64,000 bases of DNA from Thalassotalea_H sp040779345 (GTDB lineage Bacteria; Pseudomonadota; Gammaproteobacteria; Enterobacterales; Alteromonadaceae). Of the stretch, positions 29,842 to 37,875 are shown piece by piece. Numbering within the stretch: the stretch's first letter is position 1; every line of letters starts with the position of its first letter. The notes below the pieces were generated by a model. It searched no databases and was not told the origin of the DNA. It saw only the letters and a program-made list of their open reading frames with translations. The stretch spans positions 14,429-78,428 of the forward strand of contig JBFONU010000017.1 in NCBI GenBank assembly GCA_040779345.1, read 5' to 3'. Made by a program: the position numbers and the translations under genes.

Positions 29842-30135
29842 TTAACCCTTTTTGAGTTTATTTTTATTGGGAATAATACGAAAAAAAGTTTCTCCGTCTT
29901 TTATCATGCCTAATTCGTTTCTCGCTCTTTCTTCTATTGCTTCAACGCCAGATTTTAAATCATCGGTATCGGCATAAAATAGTTTATTTCGCTGATGAAG
30001 CTTTTCATTATTTTTTTTTTGTCGAGCCACTTCTTCTTCAAGCGACAGATAGTCAGGCACGCTGTTTTTCCCGAGCCACAGTCGGTGTTGTAGTGACACT
30101 AATAGAATGAGTAAAACAACCGTAATTATCCGCAT
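29842..30135 (-). CDS. ftsB: Cell division protein FtsB
   Basis: This 97-residue single-span division protein forms the FtsQLB complex at the septum. An N-terminal transmembrane helix (IITVVLLILLVSLQHRLW) leads into a charged coiled coil (EEEVARQKKNNEKLHQRN), followed by the family's ERARNELGMIKDGETFFRI segment. The position directly before ispD is conserved. Identification is secure from topology, motif and context. Confidence 0.94.
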   Translation of the reverse strand: MRIITVVLLILLVSLQHRLWLGKNSVPDYLSLEEEVARQKKNNEKLHQRNKLFYADTDDLKSGVEAIEERARNELGMIKDGETFFRIIPNKNKLKKG

Positions 30136-30251
30136 ATCAACTTAAAAAGCATGCTTAAAACAGAGAAGATTAGTAAGCTATTATAAAAGTCTTCCTGCTG
30201 GTGTAAATATAAATAACGCTTAATTCCTGCTTAACGCGATAAATCGCTACT

Positions 30252-30878
30252 TTACATAGCAGCAGGTTGTTTAAAGTTTCGCCAATTAATTGCACATGAA
30301 AGCAATAATTCACGTAATGAGGGCATATGAGGGTTAATTTTTTGATCATTCAGCCAGCTATGTCCTGTGCAAGCAGCAGTCATCACTCTTTTGTTCGGCT
30401 TTAGTAATCGTACGGTATGATTGGCGTTTGTATTCTCATTCGAATGCTTGATATCGAACCAACCATGAGCATTGGTTCTAAATCTCATTTTTTCGTTATC
30501 TATTCGATCGATTGAGTCTAAGGCAATAAATGATTCATTCACAATAGGAACCACAAGACCATGCCTCAAGTCTGTTGTTAAATACCATTGATTAACACTT
30601 TCTATATCTTGCCCACTAAGCGGCATATGAACCGCTTGTTTAGCTGACCAACTCGCATTTTGTACATCAATAACGAGGGGCGTGTTTGCTTGGATCATTA
30701 AATGTGCGGTACGTTTAATATAATAAGGAAGACTTTTTAATCGGCCTTGAATGGCTTGAGGTGACTTTATTTCGGTTGCAGCTAACGAGGCAATTTCACG
30801 TTCATATAAGGCGCTACACAGCTCAGAAAAATCTGTTGATTGTGATGGCTCTTGCCAAAGTGAAGTTTGCTCAGTCAT
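30252..30878 (-). CDS. Conserved hypothetical protein, 208 residues
   Basis: I do not recognise a family. The protein is soluble with no signal peptide or membrane helix. Its middle contains LKSLPYYIKRTAHLMIQ, VVPIVNESFIALDSIDRID, and a C-terminal CTGHSWLNDQKINPH segment. Length, base composition and a clean gap of 116 bases from ftsB suggest a real gene. It lies between ftsB and the eno-pyrG pair, which are close neighbours in many gammaproteobacteria, so it is an insertion into an otherwise conserved order. No function is proposed. Confidence 0.6.
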   Translation of the reverse strand: MTEQTSLWQEPSQSTDFSELCSALYEREIASLAATEIKSPQAIQGRLKSLPYYIKRTAHLMIQANTPLVIDVQNASWSAKQAVHMPLSGQDIESVNQWYLTTDLRHGLVVPIVNESFIALDSIDRIDNEKMRFRTNAHGWFDIKHSNENTNANHTVRLLKPNKRVMTAACTGHSWLNDQKINPHMPSLRELLLSCAINWRNFKQPAAM

Positions 30879-31106
30879 GAAGTGCTTGATTACTTTTTAA
30901 TAACTTACTGCCTAAGGCTTAAGCATAATGCATTACCGAGCAAAATTCACCTATGAAGATCTCTCCTTAAATTATTAATATTTATACAATAGATAAAATG
31001 AATATTTTCCCGTTATAATATAGGCGCTACATTAGTACTGAATTAAATTTTTATAACAGTCGAGCTCCACAAGAAATACATATTTTAAACAAGGCAAAAA
31101 AACATT

Positions 31107-31997
31107 ATGTTCACTGAAGCAGAGAAAGAACAAGTTACCGTACAGTCATTAGATCCTGCCAAGCTTTTAAAACAAGAAATAGATCAGGTAAGTCACTTTT
31201 ATAACTTAATTATTGATTTCTTTTCCAATTATAGCTTTCAGCTTGTCGGTGCATTAATCATTTTTGTTTTGGGCTATATCCTTGCTGGGAAAATCGCTAA
31301 CTTTGTTTTACGAATATGCCAAAAGCACAAACTTGATACCACCTTGAGTCAATTCCTTTCAAATACTACGAAAATGCTCATTGTGATAATGATAAGTATT
31401 GTCTCACTCGGTAAACTTGGTATCAGTGTGACACCATTTATTGCCGCAATTGGGGCAATATCATTAGGTGCGGGTTTAGCATTACAAGGCTTACTAGCAA
31501 ATTATGCTGCGGGTTTTAATATTATACTTATTCGCCCTTTTGTGGTCGGAGATACTATTACCGTCCAAGGTAGAACAGGTATTGTTACTGAAGTCTTACT
31601 CGCTTATACAATTTTACACGATGAAGATAATGTTAAAATCACTATTCCTAACAAGCATATTGTTGGTGAAGTCTTATCAAATTCAAATGAAGATTCATTA
31701 TTAGAGTTAACCGTTGGTATCGCTTATAAAGAAGATCCAATTCAGACCATCACGTTACTGGAAAAAGTGATTAATGAATTAGGCATTACGAGTGGCAAAA
31801 GAGCACCACAAATTGGTATAGAAGCTTTTGGCGATAGCTCTATCGATATCTCATTAAGAATTTGGACACCGACTAAAAATTTATATGCGGCCAAATTTTC
31901 CGCCTATAAAGCCATTTACCTCGCGTTAAAAGAAGAAAAAATCGAAATTCCATTTCCACAACGCGATATTCATATTATTGAAAAACAAGCTTCATAA
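31107..31997 (+). CDS. Small-conductance mechanosensitive channel (MscS family)
   Basis: This 296-residue inner-membrane channel opens on membrane tension and protects against osmotic downshock. Three N-terminal helices are visible (about 35-60, 80-105 and 105-130). The pore helix TM3 is Gly/Ala-rich (GAISLGAGLALQGLLANYAAG), followed by the beta domain (RPFVVGDTITV) and the cytoplasmic cage. The length is close to E. coli MscS. A TATAAT-like element at about 31015-31020 may be its -10 box. A palindromic terminator follows the stop. Confidence 0.93.
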   Translation: MFTEAEKEQVTVQSLDPAKLLKQEIDQVSHFYNLIIDFFSNYSFQLVGALIIFVLGYILAGKIANFVLRICQKHKLDTTLSQFLSNTTKMLIVIMISIVSLGKLGISVTPFIAAIGAISLGAGLALQGLLANYAAGFNIILIRPFVVGDTITVQGRTGIVTEVLLAYTILHDEDNVKITIPNKHIVGEVLSNSNEDSLLELTVGIAYKEDPIQTITLLEKVINELGITSGKRAPQIGIEAFGDSSIDISLRIWTPTKNLYAAKFSAYKAIYLALKEEKIEIPFPQRDIHIIEKQAS

Positions 31998-32025
31998 TAA
32001 GTTAACGATAATGTTTTCAGACAAT

Positions 32026-32053
32026 AAAAAACCACTCAATTGAGTGGTTTTTT
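32026..32053. terminator. Palindromic terminator after the mscS-type gene
   Basis: A perfect 14+14 inverted repeat with CCACTCAA / TTGAGTGG core, flanked by six A and six T. It lies 28 bases after the channel stop codon and could also act on the minus strand behind eno. Confidence 0.88.
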
Positions 32054-32096
32054 AATATGTCATGAAAAATAGTTTAATTAATAAGCTTGAATTTTC

Positions 32097-32160
32097 ATGC
32101 TCGTTCAAGGCGATAGTGCGGAGCTGACGATAGTCAGTGAGCACTTTCAACGCAGAAATA
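32097..32160. repeat. Imperfect palindromic intergenic element behind eno
   Basis: This stretch is more GC-rich than its surroundings and folds on itself. An inner stem GCTGAC / GTCAGT has a GATA loop. A flanking stem GTGC / GCAC follows, and outer arms CGTTCAAGG / CTTTCAACG pair imperfectly. It lies within the 132 bases between the mscS terminator and the eno stop. It has the look of a dispersed REP-like element, but no second copy was seen in the window, so the repeat nature is inferred. Confidence 0.4.
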
Positions 32161-32185
32161 GAATAAAAAGGCTGTTATTAATAAA

Positions 32186-33484
32186 CTATTGCCCTTTAAC
32201 TTCAGATAATCCGTTAAATATAGCTTTATCGCCTAAGTATTCTTCAATACGTAATAATTGGTTGTATTTAGACACACGATCTGAACGGCATAAAGAACCC
32301 GTTTTGATTTGGCCAGCCGCAGTACCTACCGCTAAATCAGCAATGGTTGCATCTTCTGTTTCACCAGAGCGGTGAGAGATAACCGCAGTAAAACCAGCAT
32401 CTTTCGCCATTTTAATCGCTGCTAAAGTTTCAGTTAACGAACCGATTTGGTTGAACTTGATTAAGATAGAGTTACCAATACCGTTTTCAATACCACGTGC
32501 TAAAATCTTAGTGTTAGTAACGAATAAATCATCACCAACGATTTGAACTTTATCGCCTAATAATTTGGTTTGGTACGCAAAACCGTCCCAATCTGACTCG
32601 TCTAAGCCATCTTCAATTGACACAATTGGGTATTCTTCACATAAAGTTGCTAAGAAGTCAGAGAATTCGTTCGCTGTGAATTGCTTGCCTTCACCTTTAA
32701 GGTCGTAGATAGCAGTTTCTTTGTTGTAGAATTCAGAAGCAGCACAATCCATCGCTAAAGTGACGTCTTTACCTAATTCGTAACCAGCAGCAGCAACCGC
32801 TTCTTTGATCACGGCTAACGCGTCAGCATTGGATGCTAGATCAGGGGCAAAACCACCTTCATCACCAACCGCTGTGTTTAAGCCTTTTGCCGATAATACT
32901 TTTTTAAGCGCGTGGAAAATTTCAGCCCCCATGCGTAACGCTTCTTTAAAGCTGTCTGCGCCAACCGGTTGAACCATAAACTCTTGAATATCAACGTTGT
33001 TATCAGCATGCTCACCACCATTGATGATGTTCATCATTGGTAATGGTAAAGAGTAAACACCTGGCGTGCCGTTTAAGTCAGCAATATGTTCAAATAATTG
33101 CACACCTTTAGCATTAGCTGCTGCTTTAGCTACCGCTAAAGACACAGCTAAAATAGCATTTGCACCAAATTTTTCTTTGTTTTCTGTACCATCTAAATCG
33201 ATCATAATTTGATCGATTTCAGCTTGTGCAAGCGGGTCTTTACCAATTAATGCTGGTGCAATATTGTTATTGATTGCAGCAACCGCATTTAAAACACCTT
33301 TACCTAAATAACGCGCTTTATCACCGTCACGTAATTCTAATGCTTCACGAGACCCCGTTGATGCACCAGAAGGAGCAGCTGCACGGCCCCATGCCCCTGA
33401 TTCAAGAAAGACATCAGCTTCTACCGTTGGGTTACCACGAGAATCCATGATCTCACGAGCGATAATTTTACTAATATTCGACAT
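32186..33484 (-). CDS. eno: Enolase
   Basis: Enolase converts 2-phosphoglycerate to phosphoenolpyruvate in glycolysis and is a core component of the RNA degradosome in gammaproteobacteria. The start ISKIIAREIMDSRGNPTVE, the metal and substrate segments SIEDGLDESDWDGF and GDDLFVTN, and the C-terminal ISHRSGETEDATIADLAV motif are diagnostic. Its 432 residues are exact for the family. A strong ribosome-binding region (AAAGGAAA) precedes the ATG. pyrG lies 197 bases upstream, the usual pyrG-eno order. Confidence 0.98.
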   Translation of the reverse strand: MSNISKIIAREIMDSRGNPTVEADVFLESGAWGRAAAPSGASTGSREALELRDGDKARYLGKGVLNAVAAINNNIAPALIGKDPLAQAEIDQIMIDLDGTENKEKFGANAILAVSLAVAKAAANAKGVQLFEHIADLNGTPGVYSLPLPMMNIINGGEHADNNVDIQEFMVQPVGADSFKEALRMGAEIFHALKKVLSAKGLNTAVGDEGGFAPDLASNADALAVIKEAVAAAGYELGKDVTLAMDCAASEFYNKETAIYDLKGEGKQFTANEFSDFLATLCEEYPIVSIEDGLDESDWDGFAYQTKLLGDKVQIVGDDLFVTNTKILARGIENGIGNSILIKFNQIGSLTETLAAIKMAKDAGFTAVISHRSGETEDATIADLAVGTAAGQIKTGSLCRSDRVSKYNQLLRIEEYLGDKAIFNGLSEVKGQ

Positions 33485-33681
33485 TATTTTTCCTTTAAAC
33501 TTTACGTTTGCGTAAATTTCTAAATTACATTAATTACTTATATACATCGTTTTCAGACAACACCTTAACGATATACGATTGATCTAAAACTTGTCGCTCA
33601 TTGACATCCTGTCATTACGACATACGGTTCGTCCTGAACGTAAAACCGCAGCTCTTGGCTACGGTTTTAGTTATTTATTAC

Positions 33682-35319
33682 TTAGTTTGATTGCTGTTTT
33701 TGATGCTCAAAAGAGGCAGCAACAAAGCTTTCAAATAAAGGATGTCCATCGCGTGGAGTCGAATTAAACTCCGGATGAAATTGCCCAGCAATAAACCAAG
33801 GATGATCGGGAATTTCAATCACCTCAACTAACGTTTTATCCGTAGATAAACCAGAGAAAACTAAACCAGCGTTACTTAATCTCTCTCGGTAGGTATTATT
33901 TACCTCAAAACGATGACGGTGTCTTTCATAAATTGTTTCACTACCATATACGTCATATGCTTTGGTACCTTTCACAATGTGGCACAATTGAGAGCCTAAG
34001 CGCATGGTGCCGCCTAAATCAGAGTTTTCACAACGATACTCCACTTGTCCTTCTTCATCGAGCCATTCATTGATCAAACCAACCACTGGATGAGGTGTTT
34101 CCGTTTTAAATTCTGAACTATGAGCATCGGTTAAACCTGCAACATTACGGGCAAACTCGATTAACGCAACTTGCATCCCTAAACAAATACCTAAATAAGG
34201 AACTTTGTTTTCTCTGGCGTATTGCGCCGCCAAAATTTTACCTTCAACGCCACGTTCACCAAAACCACCGGGGACAAGGATCGCGTCAAGGTCTTTTAAT
34301 ATTTCTACGCCTTTAACTTCGACATCTTGAGAGTCAACATACTGAATTTTTACTTTCACTTGGTTTTTAATACCAGCATGTTTTAGCGCTTCATTGACTG
34401 ATTTATAGGCATCAGGTAGTTCAATATATTTACCTACCATACCAATAACTACTTCACCTTTAGGATTAGCTTCTTGATAAAGGACTTGTTCCCATTCACT
34501 TAAATCTGCTTCTGGCACATCTAAGCCAAAACGTTTTACAACCAATTCGTCAGTGCCTTGAGATTTTAATAACGCTGGCACTTTATAGATAGAATCAACA
34601 TCACGCATCGAGACAACCGCTTTTTCTTCGACATTGGTGAATAGAGATATTTTTGCTCTTTCATTGGCAGGAATAGCACGCTCACTACGACACACTAATA
34701 TATCGGGAAGAATACCAATAGAGCGAAGCTCTTTAACAGAGTGCTGTGTCGGTTTGGTTTTAATTTCACCTGCGGCGGCAATATAAGGCACTAATGTTAA
34801 ATGCATAAACATTGCACGCTCACGACCAAGCTCTACACCAAGTTGACGAATAGCTTCTAAGAAAGGTTGCGATTCAATATCACCCACAGTACCGCCAATT
34901 TCAACCATGGCAATATCGTAACCTTCAGCCCCTTCAATTACTCGACGCTTAATATCATTAGTGATATGGGGAATAACTTGCAGCGTTGCCCCTAAAAATT
35001 CCCCTTTACGCTCACGAGAAAGAATATCTTGATAAATTCTACCTGTAGTAAAGTTATTACGTTTGGTCATTTTGGTACGAATAAAACGCTCGTAATGACC
35101 TAAGTCAAGATCTGTTTCAGCACCGTCCTCAGTTACAAATACTTCACCATGTTGAATTGGGCTCATTGTCCCTGGGTCAACATTTATATAAGGGTCAAGT
35201 TTAAGCATAGTCACCTTAAGGCCACGAGCTTCGAGAATTGCAGCAAGTGAAGCAGCAGCAATACCTTTACCTAGAGACGATACAACGCCACCGGTTACAA
35301 AAATATATCTAGTTGTCAT
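33682..35319 (-). CDS. pyrG: CTP synthase
   Basis: PyrG aminates UTP to CTP using glutamine. The N-terminal amidoligase domain begins with TRYIFVTGGVVSSLGKGI and contains the KLDPYINVDPGTMSP segment. The C-terminal glutaminase has the catalytic Cys in GICLGMQ and His/Glu in HPEF. The frame runs upstream to 35358, but the start at 35319 (MTTRYIFVTG) fits the family N-terminus and gives 545 residues. It is followed by eno after 197 bases that include only a weak stem-loop, so partial read-through into eno is possible. Confidence 0.97.
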   Translation of the reverse strand: MTTRYIFVTGGVVSSLGKGIAAASLAAILEARGLKVTMLKLDPYINVDPGTMSPIQHGEVFVTEDGAETDLDLGHYERFIRTKMTKRNNFTTGRIYQDILSRERKGEFLGATLQVIPHITNDIKRRVIEGAEGYDIAMVEIGGTVGDIESQPFLEAIRQLGVELGRERAMFMHLTLVPYIAAAGEIKTKPTQHSVKELRSIGILPDILVCRSERAIPANERAKISLFTNVEEKAVVSMRDVDSIYKVPALLKSQGTDELVVKRFGLDVPEADLSEWEQVLYQEANPKGEVVIGMVGKYIELPDAYKSVNEALKHAGIKNQVKVKIQYVDSQDVEVKGVEILKDLDAILVPGGFGERGVEGKILAAQYARENKVPYLGICLGMQVALIEFARNVAGLTDAHSSEFKTETPHPVVGLINEWLDEEGQVEYRCENSDLGGTMRLGSQLCHIVKGTKAYDVYGSETIYERHRHRFEVNNTYRERLSNAGLVFSGLSTDKTLVEVIEIPDHPWFIAGQFHPEFNSTPRDGHPLFESFVAASFEHQKQQSN

Positions 35320-35450
35320 GTGATACCAAATGTCAGGAAAAACAGAAATTTTGTTCAAACTTGTTATGTTAGTTTAGCCTTGTTTGCGATAAACACACCA
35401 ACCTAACAGGACGGGAAAGCATTATACCCAAAACACCACTGAACGACAAT

Positions 35451-35466
35451 ATGATCGAACGATCAT
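35451..35466. promoter_or_regulatory. Perfect inverted repeat in the pyrG / DUF4202 divergent promoter region
   Basis: ATGATCGAACGATCAT has 7-bp perfect arms around an AA centre, the shape of a dimeric repressor operator. It lies 132 bases before pyrG and 102 before the divergent DUF4202 gene. No cognate regulator is recognised, so the function is inferred from symmetry alone. Confidence 0.4.
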
Positions 35467-35567
35467 TCTGCACAAATATTTCACATTCCCCAACAAATGT
35501 TACGGGGTGATTGAAAAAAGAAATAAAAAAGTTACTATGGCTCTTTCATCTCAAATAAATTTATTTT

Positions 35568-36161
35568 ATGACAACTCGATTAGACACTGTGTTATCCGCT
35601 ATTGATGCTATTAATAAAGAAGATCCTAATTCCACAATAGTCAACAACCAAAGCCAGCCTAAAGAATTAGTGTATGGACAGTATATGACAAGCTGTTTAG
35701 AACAGTACTGGCCCAATTCAAATGAAAATTTACAAATCGCTGTACGAGCACAGCATATTAAACGATGGCACTTAAAGCGCGCTGATTTTCCAGAAGGTAA
35801 ACAAGGTTATTTAACATGGCGAAAAGAACTCGGTAAATTTCATGCACAAACCACTAAAGAGCTGATGCTAGCTAATGGTTATAGTGAAATAGAAGCTGAA
35901 ATTACCGCAAGTATTATTCGTAAAGAAAAACTTAAAACTAATAGTAACAGCCAAACATTAGAAGATGTTGCTTGTTTAGTATTTTTACAATATTACTTTG
36001 AAGAGTTTGCCGCTAAATATACAGCTAAAGGCAATGAAGAAAAAATTATTCGTATTGTACAACTAACGTGGAAAAAGATGTCTGAACGAGGACATGAGAT
36101 AGCGCTCTCTTTAACGCTACCTGATCATTTAGCAGCATTAGTAAATAAAGCCTTAAGTTAA
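35568..36161 (+). CDS. DUF4202-like protein
   Basis: This 197-residue soluble protein resembles the DUF4202 family: an N-terminal AIDAINKEDPN segment, RAQHIKRWHLKRADFPEGKQGYL with conserved His, Trp and Arg residues, and a C-terminal LEDVACLVFLQYYFEEF stretch. The His and Asp-rich pattern recalls helical HD-type proteins, but catalysis has not been shown as far as I know. It is a single gene, divergent from pyrG and convergent with the YbaN-like gene. The family assignment is from memory of the motif and is moderately sure. Confidence 0.7.
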   Translation: MTTRLDTVLSAIDAINKEDPNSTIVNNQSQPKELVYGQYMTSCLEQYWPNSNENLQIAVRAQHIKRWHLKRADFPEGKQGYLTWRKELGKFHAQTTKELMLANGYSEIEAEITASIIRKEKLKTNSNSQTLEDVACLVFLQYYFEEFAAKYTAKGNEEKIIRIVQLTWKKMSERGHEIALSLTLPDHLAALVNKALS

Positions 36162-36183
36162 TTATATTGCTAAAAAATAACAA

Positions 36184-36576
36184 TCAATTTGTTTGTTTAT
36201 TTAACGCGGTCGTTTGAACTTCATCCGTTTTTGCCAACGGTAAGCGACAGACAAAAATAAATGGGCAAGTGATTAATACAACAACAACTGCTCGCATAAC
36301 AAAGCTATCTAACATATAAAATGACCATGCAACACTACACAACATAGTCACCAATGAAATAATTTTTGCCTTTTTAGGAATCGAACGGGTTTCTTGCCAA
36401 TGGTATATCATGGGACCAAACGTTTTATTGGCTAATAATTTTTTGTGCAACCGAGGGGACGATTTAGCAAAACAAGCCGCGGAAACTAATAAAAAAGGTG
36501 TCGTGGGTAAAACAGGTAATGCGGCGCCAAGAATGGCTAACCCGACAAAGAAAATCCCTATGATTTTATGTAACAT
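36184..36576 (-). CDS. YbaN-family (DUF454) inner-membrane protein
   Basis: This small membrane protein of 130 residues has the family start GIFFVGLAILGAALPVLPTTPFLLVSAACFAKSS in shortened form, followed by FGPMIYHW and two further hydrophobic helices. This matches YbaN/DUF454, whose biochemical role is unknown. It ends 22 bases from the convergent DUF4202 gene. Confidence 0.85.
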   Translation of the reverse strand: MLHKIIGIFFVGLAILGAALPVLPTTPFLLVSAACFAKSSPRLHKKLLANKTFGPMIYHWQETRSIPKKAKIISLVTMLCSVAWSFYMLDSFVMRAVVVVLITCPFIFVCRLPLAKTDEVQTTALNKQTN

Positions 36577-36957
36577 AACTTCCCCAAATTGACTTAAAAA
36601 TGAAAGACATCTGCCTCTTTCGTTTAACTTAACGTTAGCAGAGAATTTAATATTTTAACAAATTCAACCAATATTAAATTGATTTAAATAAAGACTTTAC
36701 ACTTTAGATTCATCATATTAACAGAAATAGTAAATCCACAGATACCTGTACGTGTTTTGGCTAAACAACGCTTCTTAACCTTAAAATAATAAGAATAAGT
36801 TAATAAACATGACAACTTATTATATAATCCCCATGTCTGCGAATGGACATTTTCGGCTCAATAAAGGCATAAACCCCCTTAAACATTACAAACTTTTAAA
36901 ATGATTCATTATTGAGTGATATTACACTTTCCTAACTACTTTGAGATAAACCACATT
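36577..36957. other. Intergenic stretch before the PAP2 gene
   Basis: These 381 AT-rich bases lie between the divergent YbaN-like and PAP2 genes and should contain both promoters. A short inverted motif ATGTCtgcgaatgGACAT lies near 36833-36851. No small gene, RNA or mobile remnant is recognised. Confidence 0.5.
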
Positions 36958-37626
36958 ATGAAATATTTGGAAATACTACTCTTTGCAGTATTTATTTTTT
37001 TAAGTGTCTTTTTTTCGTCTTTTGATCTGTGGTTAACCTCTCAGTTTTGGAGCCCCGAAAGTGGCTTTTATTTGAAAGATAGTTGGTGGGCGACAACCGT
37101 CTATATCATTTTTAGACACATGCCAAACTACCTTGTACCTTTATTGTTAGTTGGGATGATTTTTCCTTACTTTATAAAACGTTACAAACCTATACAAAAA
37201 AAAGCAAACTTTCTTTTTCTCGTGCTATTAATTGGTCCTGGCGTAATTGTTCATTTGGTTTTTAAAGAAAACTGGGATCGTCCAAGACCTAGGGATGTAG
37301 TGCAATTTCAAGGAGAAAAAACGTTTAGTCCCGCTTTTCTTATCGCAGATCAACCGGGAAACAATAAAAGTTTTATTAGCGGTCACGCCGCTATGGGGTA
37401 TTTCTTCATTTCATTTGCGTGGTTAATGCGTAAAAGACGATATTTTTGGTTTGGTATTATCATTGGTAGTGTCGTCAGTTTTGGTCGCATTGTTCAAGGG
37501 GGACATTTTTTAACTGACGTTTTAACATCAGGCTTTGTCGTGTATTTTACCTGTCAAATAGTGTCATATTACCTCTTAGGTTATAGTCGTATTCGCCCCA
37601 AAAAGGACGCAACCCTAAGTAAATAA
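36958..37626 (+). CDS. PAP2-family phosphatase, membrane-bound
   Basis: This type-2 phosphatidic acid phosphatase relative has six predicted membrane segments. All three signature blocks are visible: KENWDRPRPRD, SFISGHAAMGY and RIVQGGHFLTDV, which give the catalytic His and the phosphate-binding Arg residues. The active site would face the periplasm, as in PgpB and LpxE/LpxT-type enzymes, so lipid or undecaprenyl phosphates are possible substrates. The frame opens at a GTG at 36916, but the ATG at 36958 (MKYLEILLFA) gives a clean first helix and is preferred; 223 residues result. Confidence 0.85.
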   Translation: MKYLEILLFAVFIFLSVFFSSFDLWLTSQFWSPESGFYLKDSWWATTVYIIFRHMPNYLVPLLLVGMIFPYFIKRYKPIQKKANFLFLVLLIGPGVIVHLVFKENWDRPRPRDVVQFQGEKTFSPAFLIADQPGNNKSFISGHAAMGYFFISFAWLMRKRRYFWFGIIIGSVVSFGRIVQGGHFLTDVLTSGFVVYFTCQIVSYYLLGYSRIRPKKDATLSK

Positions 37627-37875
37627 ACATTAATTTAGATAAATTACCCCATTAATTTGTAGTAGCTCAAACTTGATCGGCTAATTTTAAATGATAGAGT
37701 TTAACTGAATCTAAAAGACGGCTTCAAGCTCATTGTTGCCGTTGGCAACTAATTTCTAAACGGCAATTTGGAGTCTGAAGCAGAAACAGTTATCTCCTCA
37801 AGAGAAAGAAGACTTTAACTATTACTAGTTGATATTTAATGAATATAAGGAAATAATCAACCCCTCTTATTTGAT

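Noticed and set aside
32097..32375. 92-codon plus-strand frame at the 3' end of eno
   Set aside because: Two thirds is antisense to eno and the rest is the palindromic intergenic element; no ribosome-binding site or recognisable protein.
33641..33670. Stem-loop between eno and pyrG
   Set aside because: One mismatch in the stem and only a short T run on the minus strand; not a convincing terminator, so it is mentioned only under pyrG.
37734..37749. Perfect short hairpin GTTGCC / GGCAAC before the S41 gene
   Set aside because: No T run, no recognisable operator and only six base pairs; too weak to call a regulatory element.
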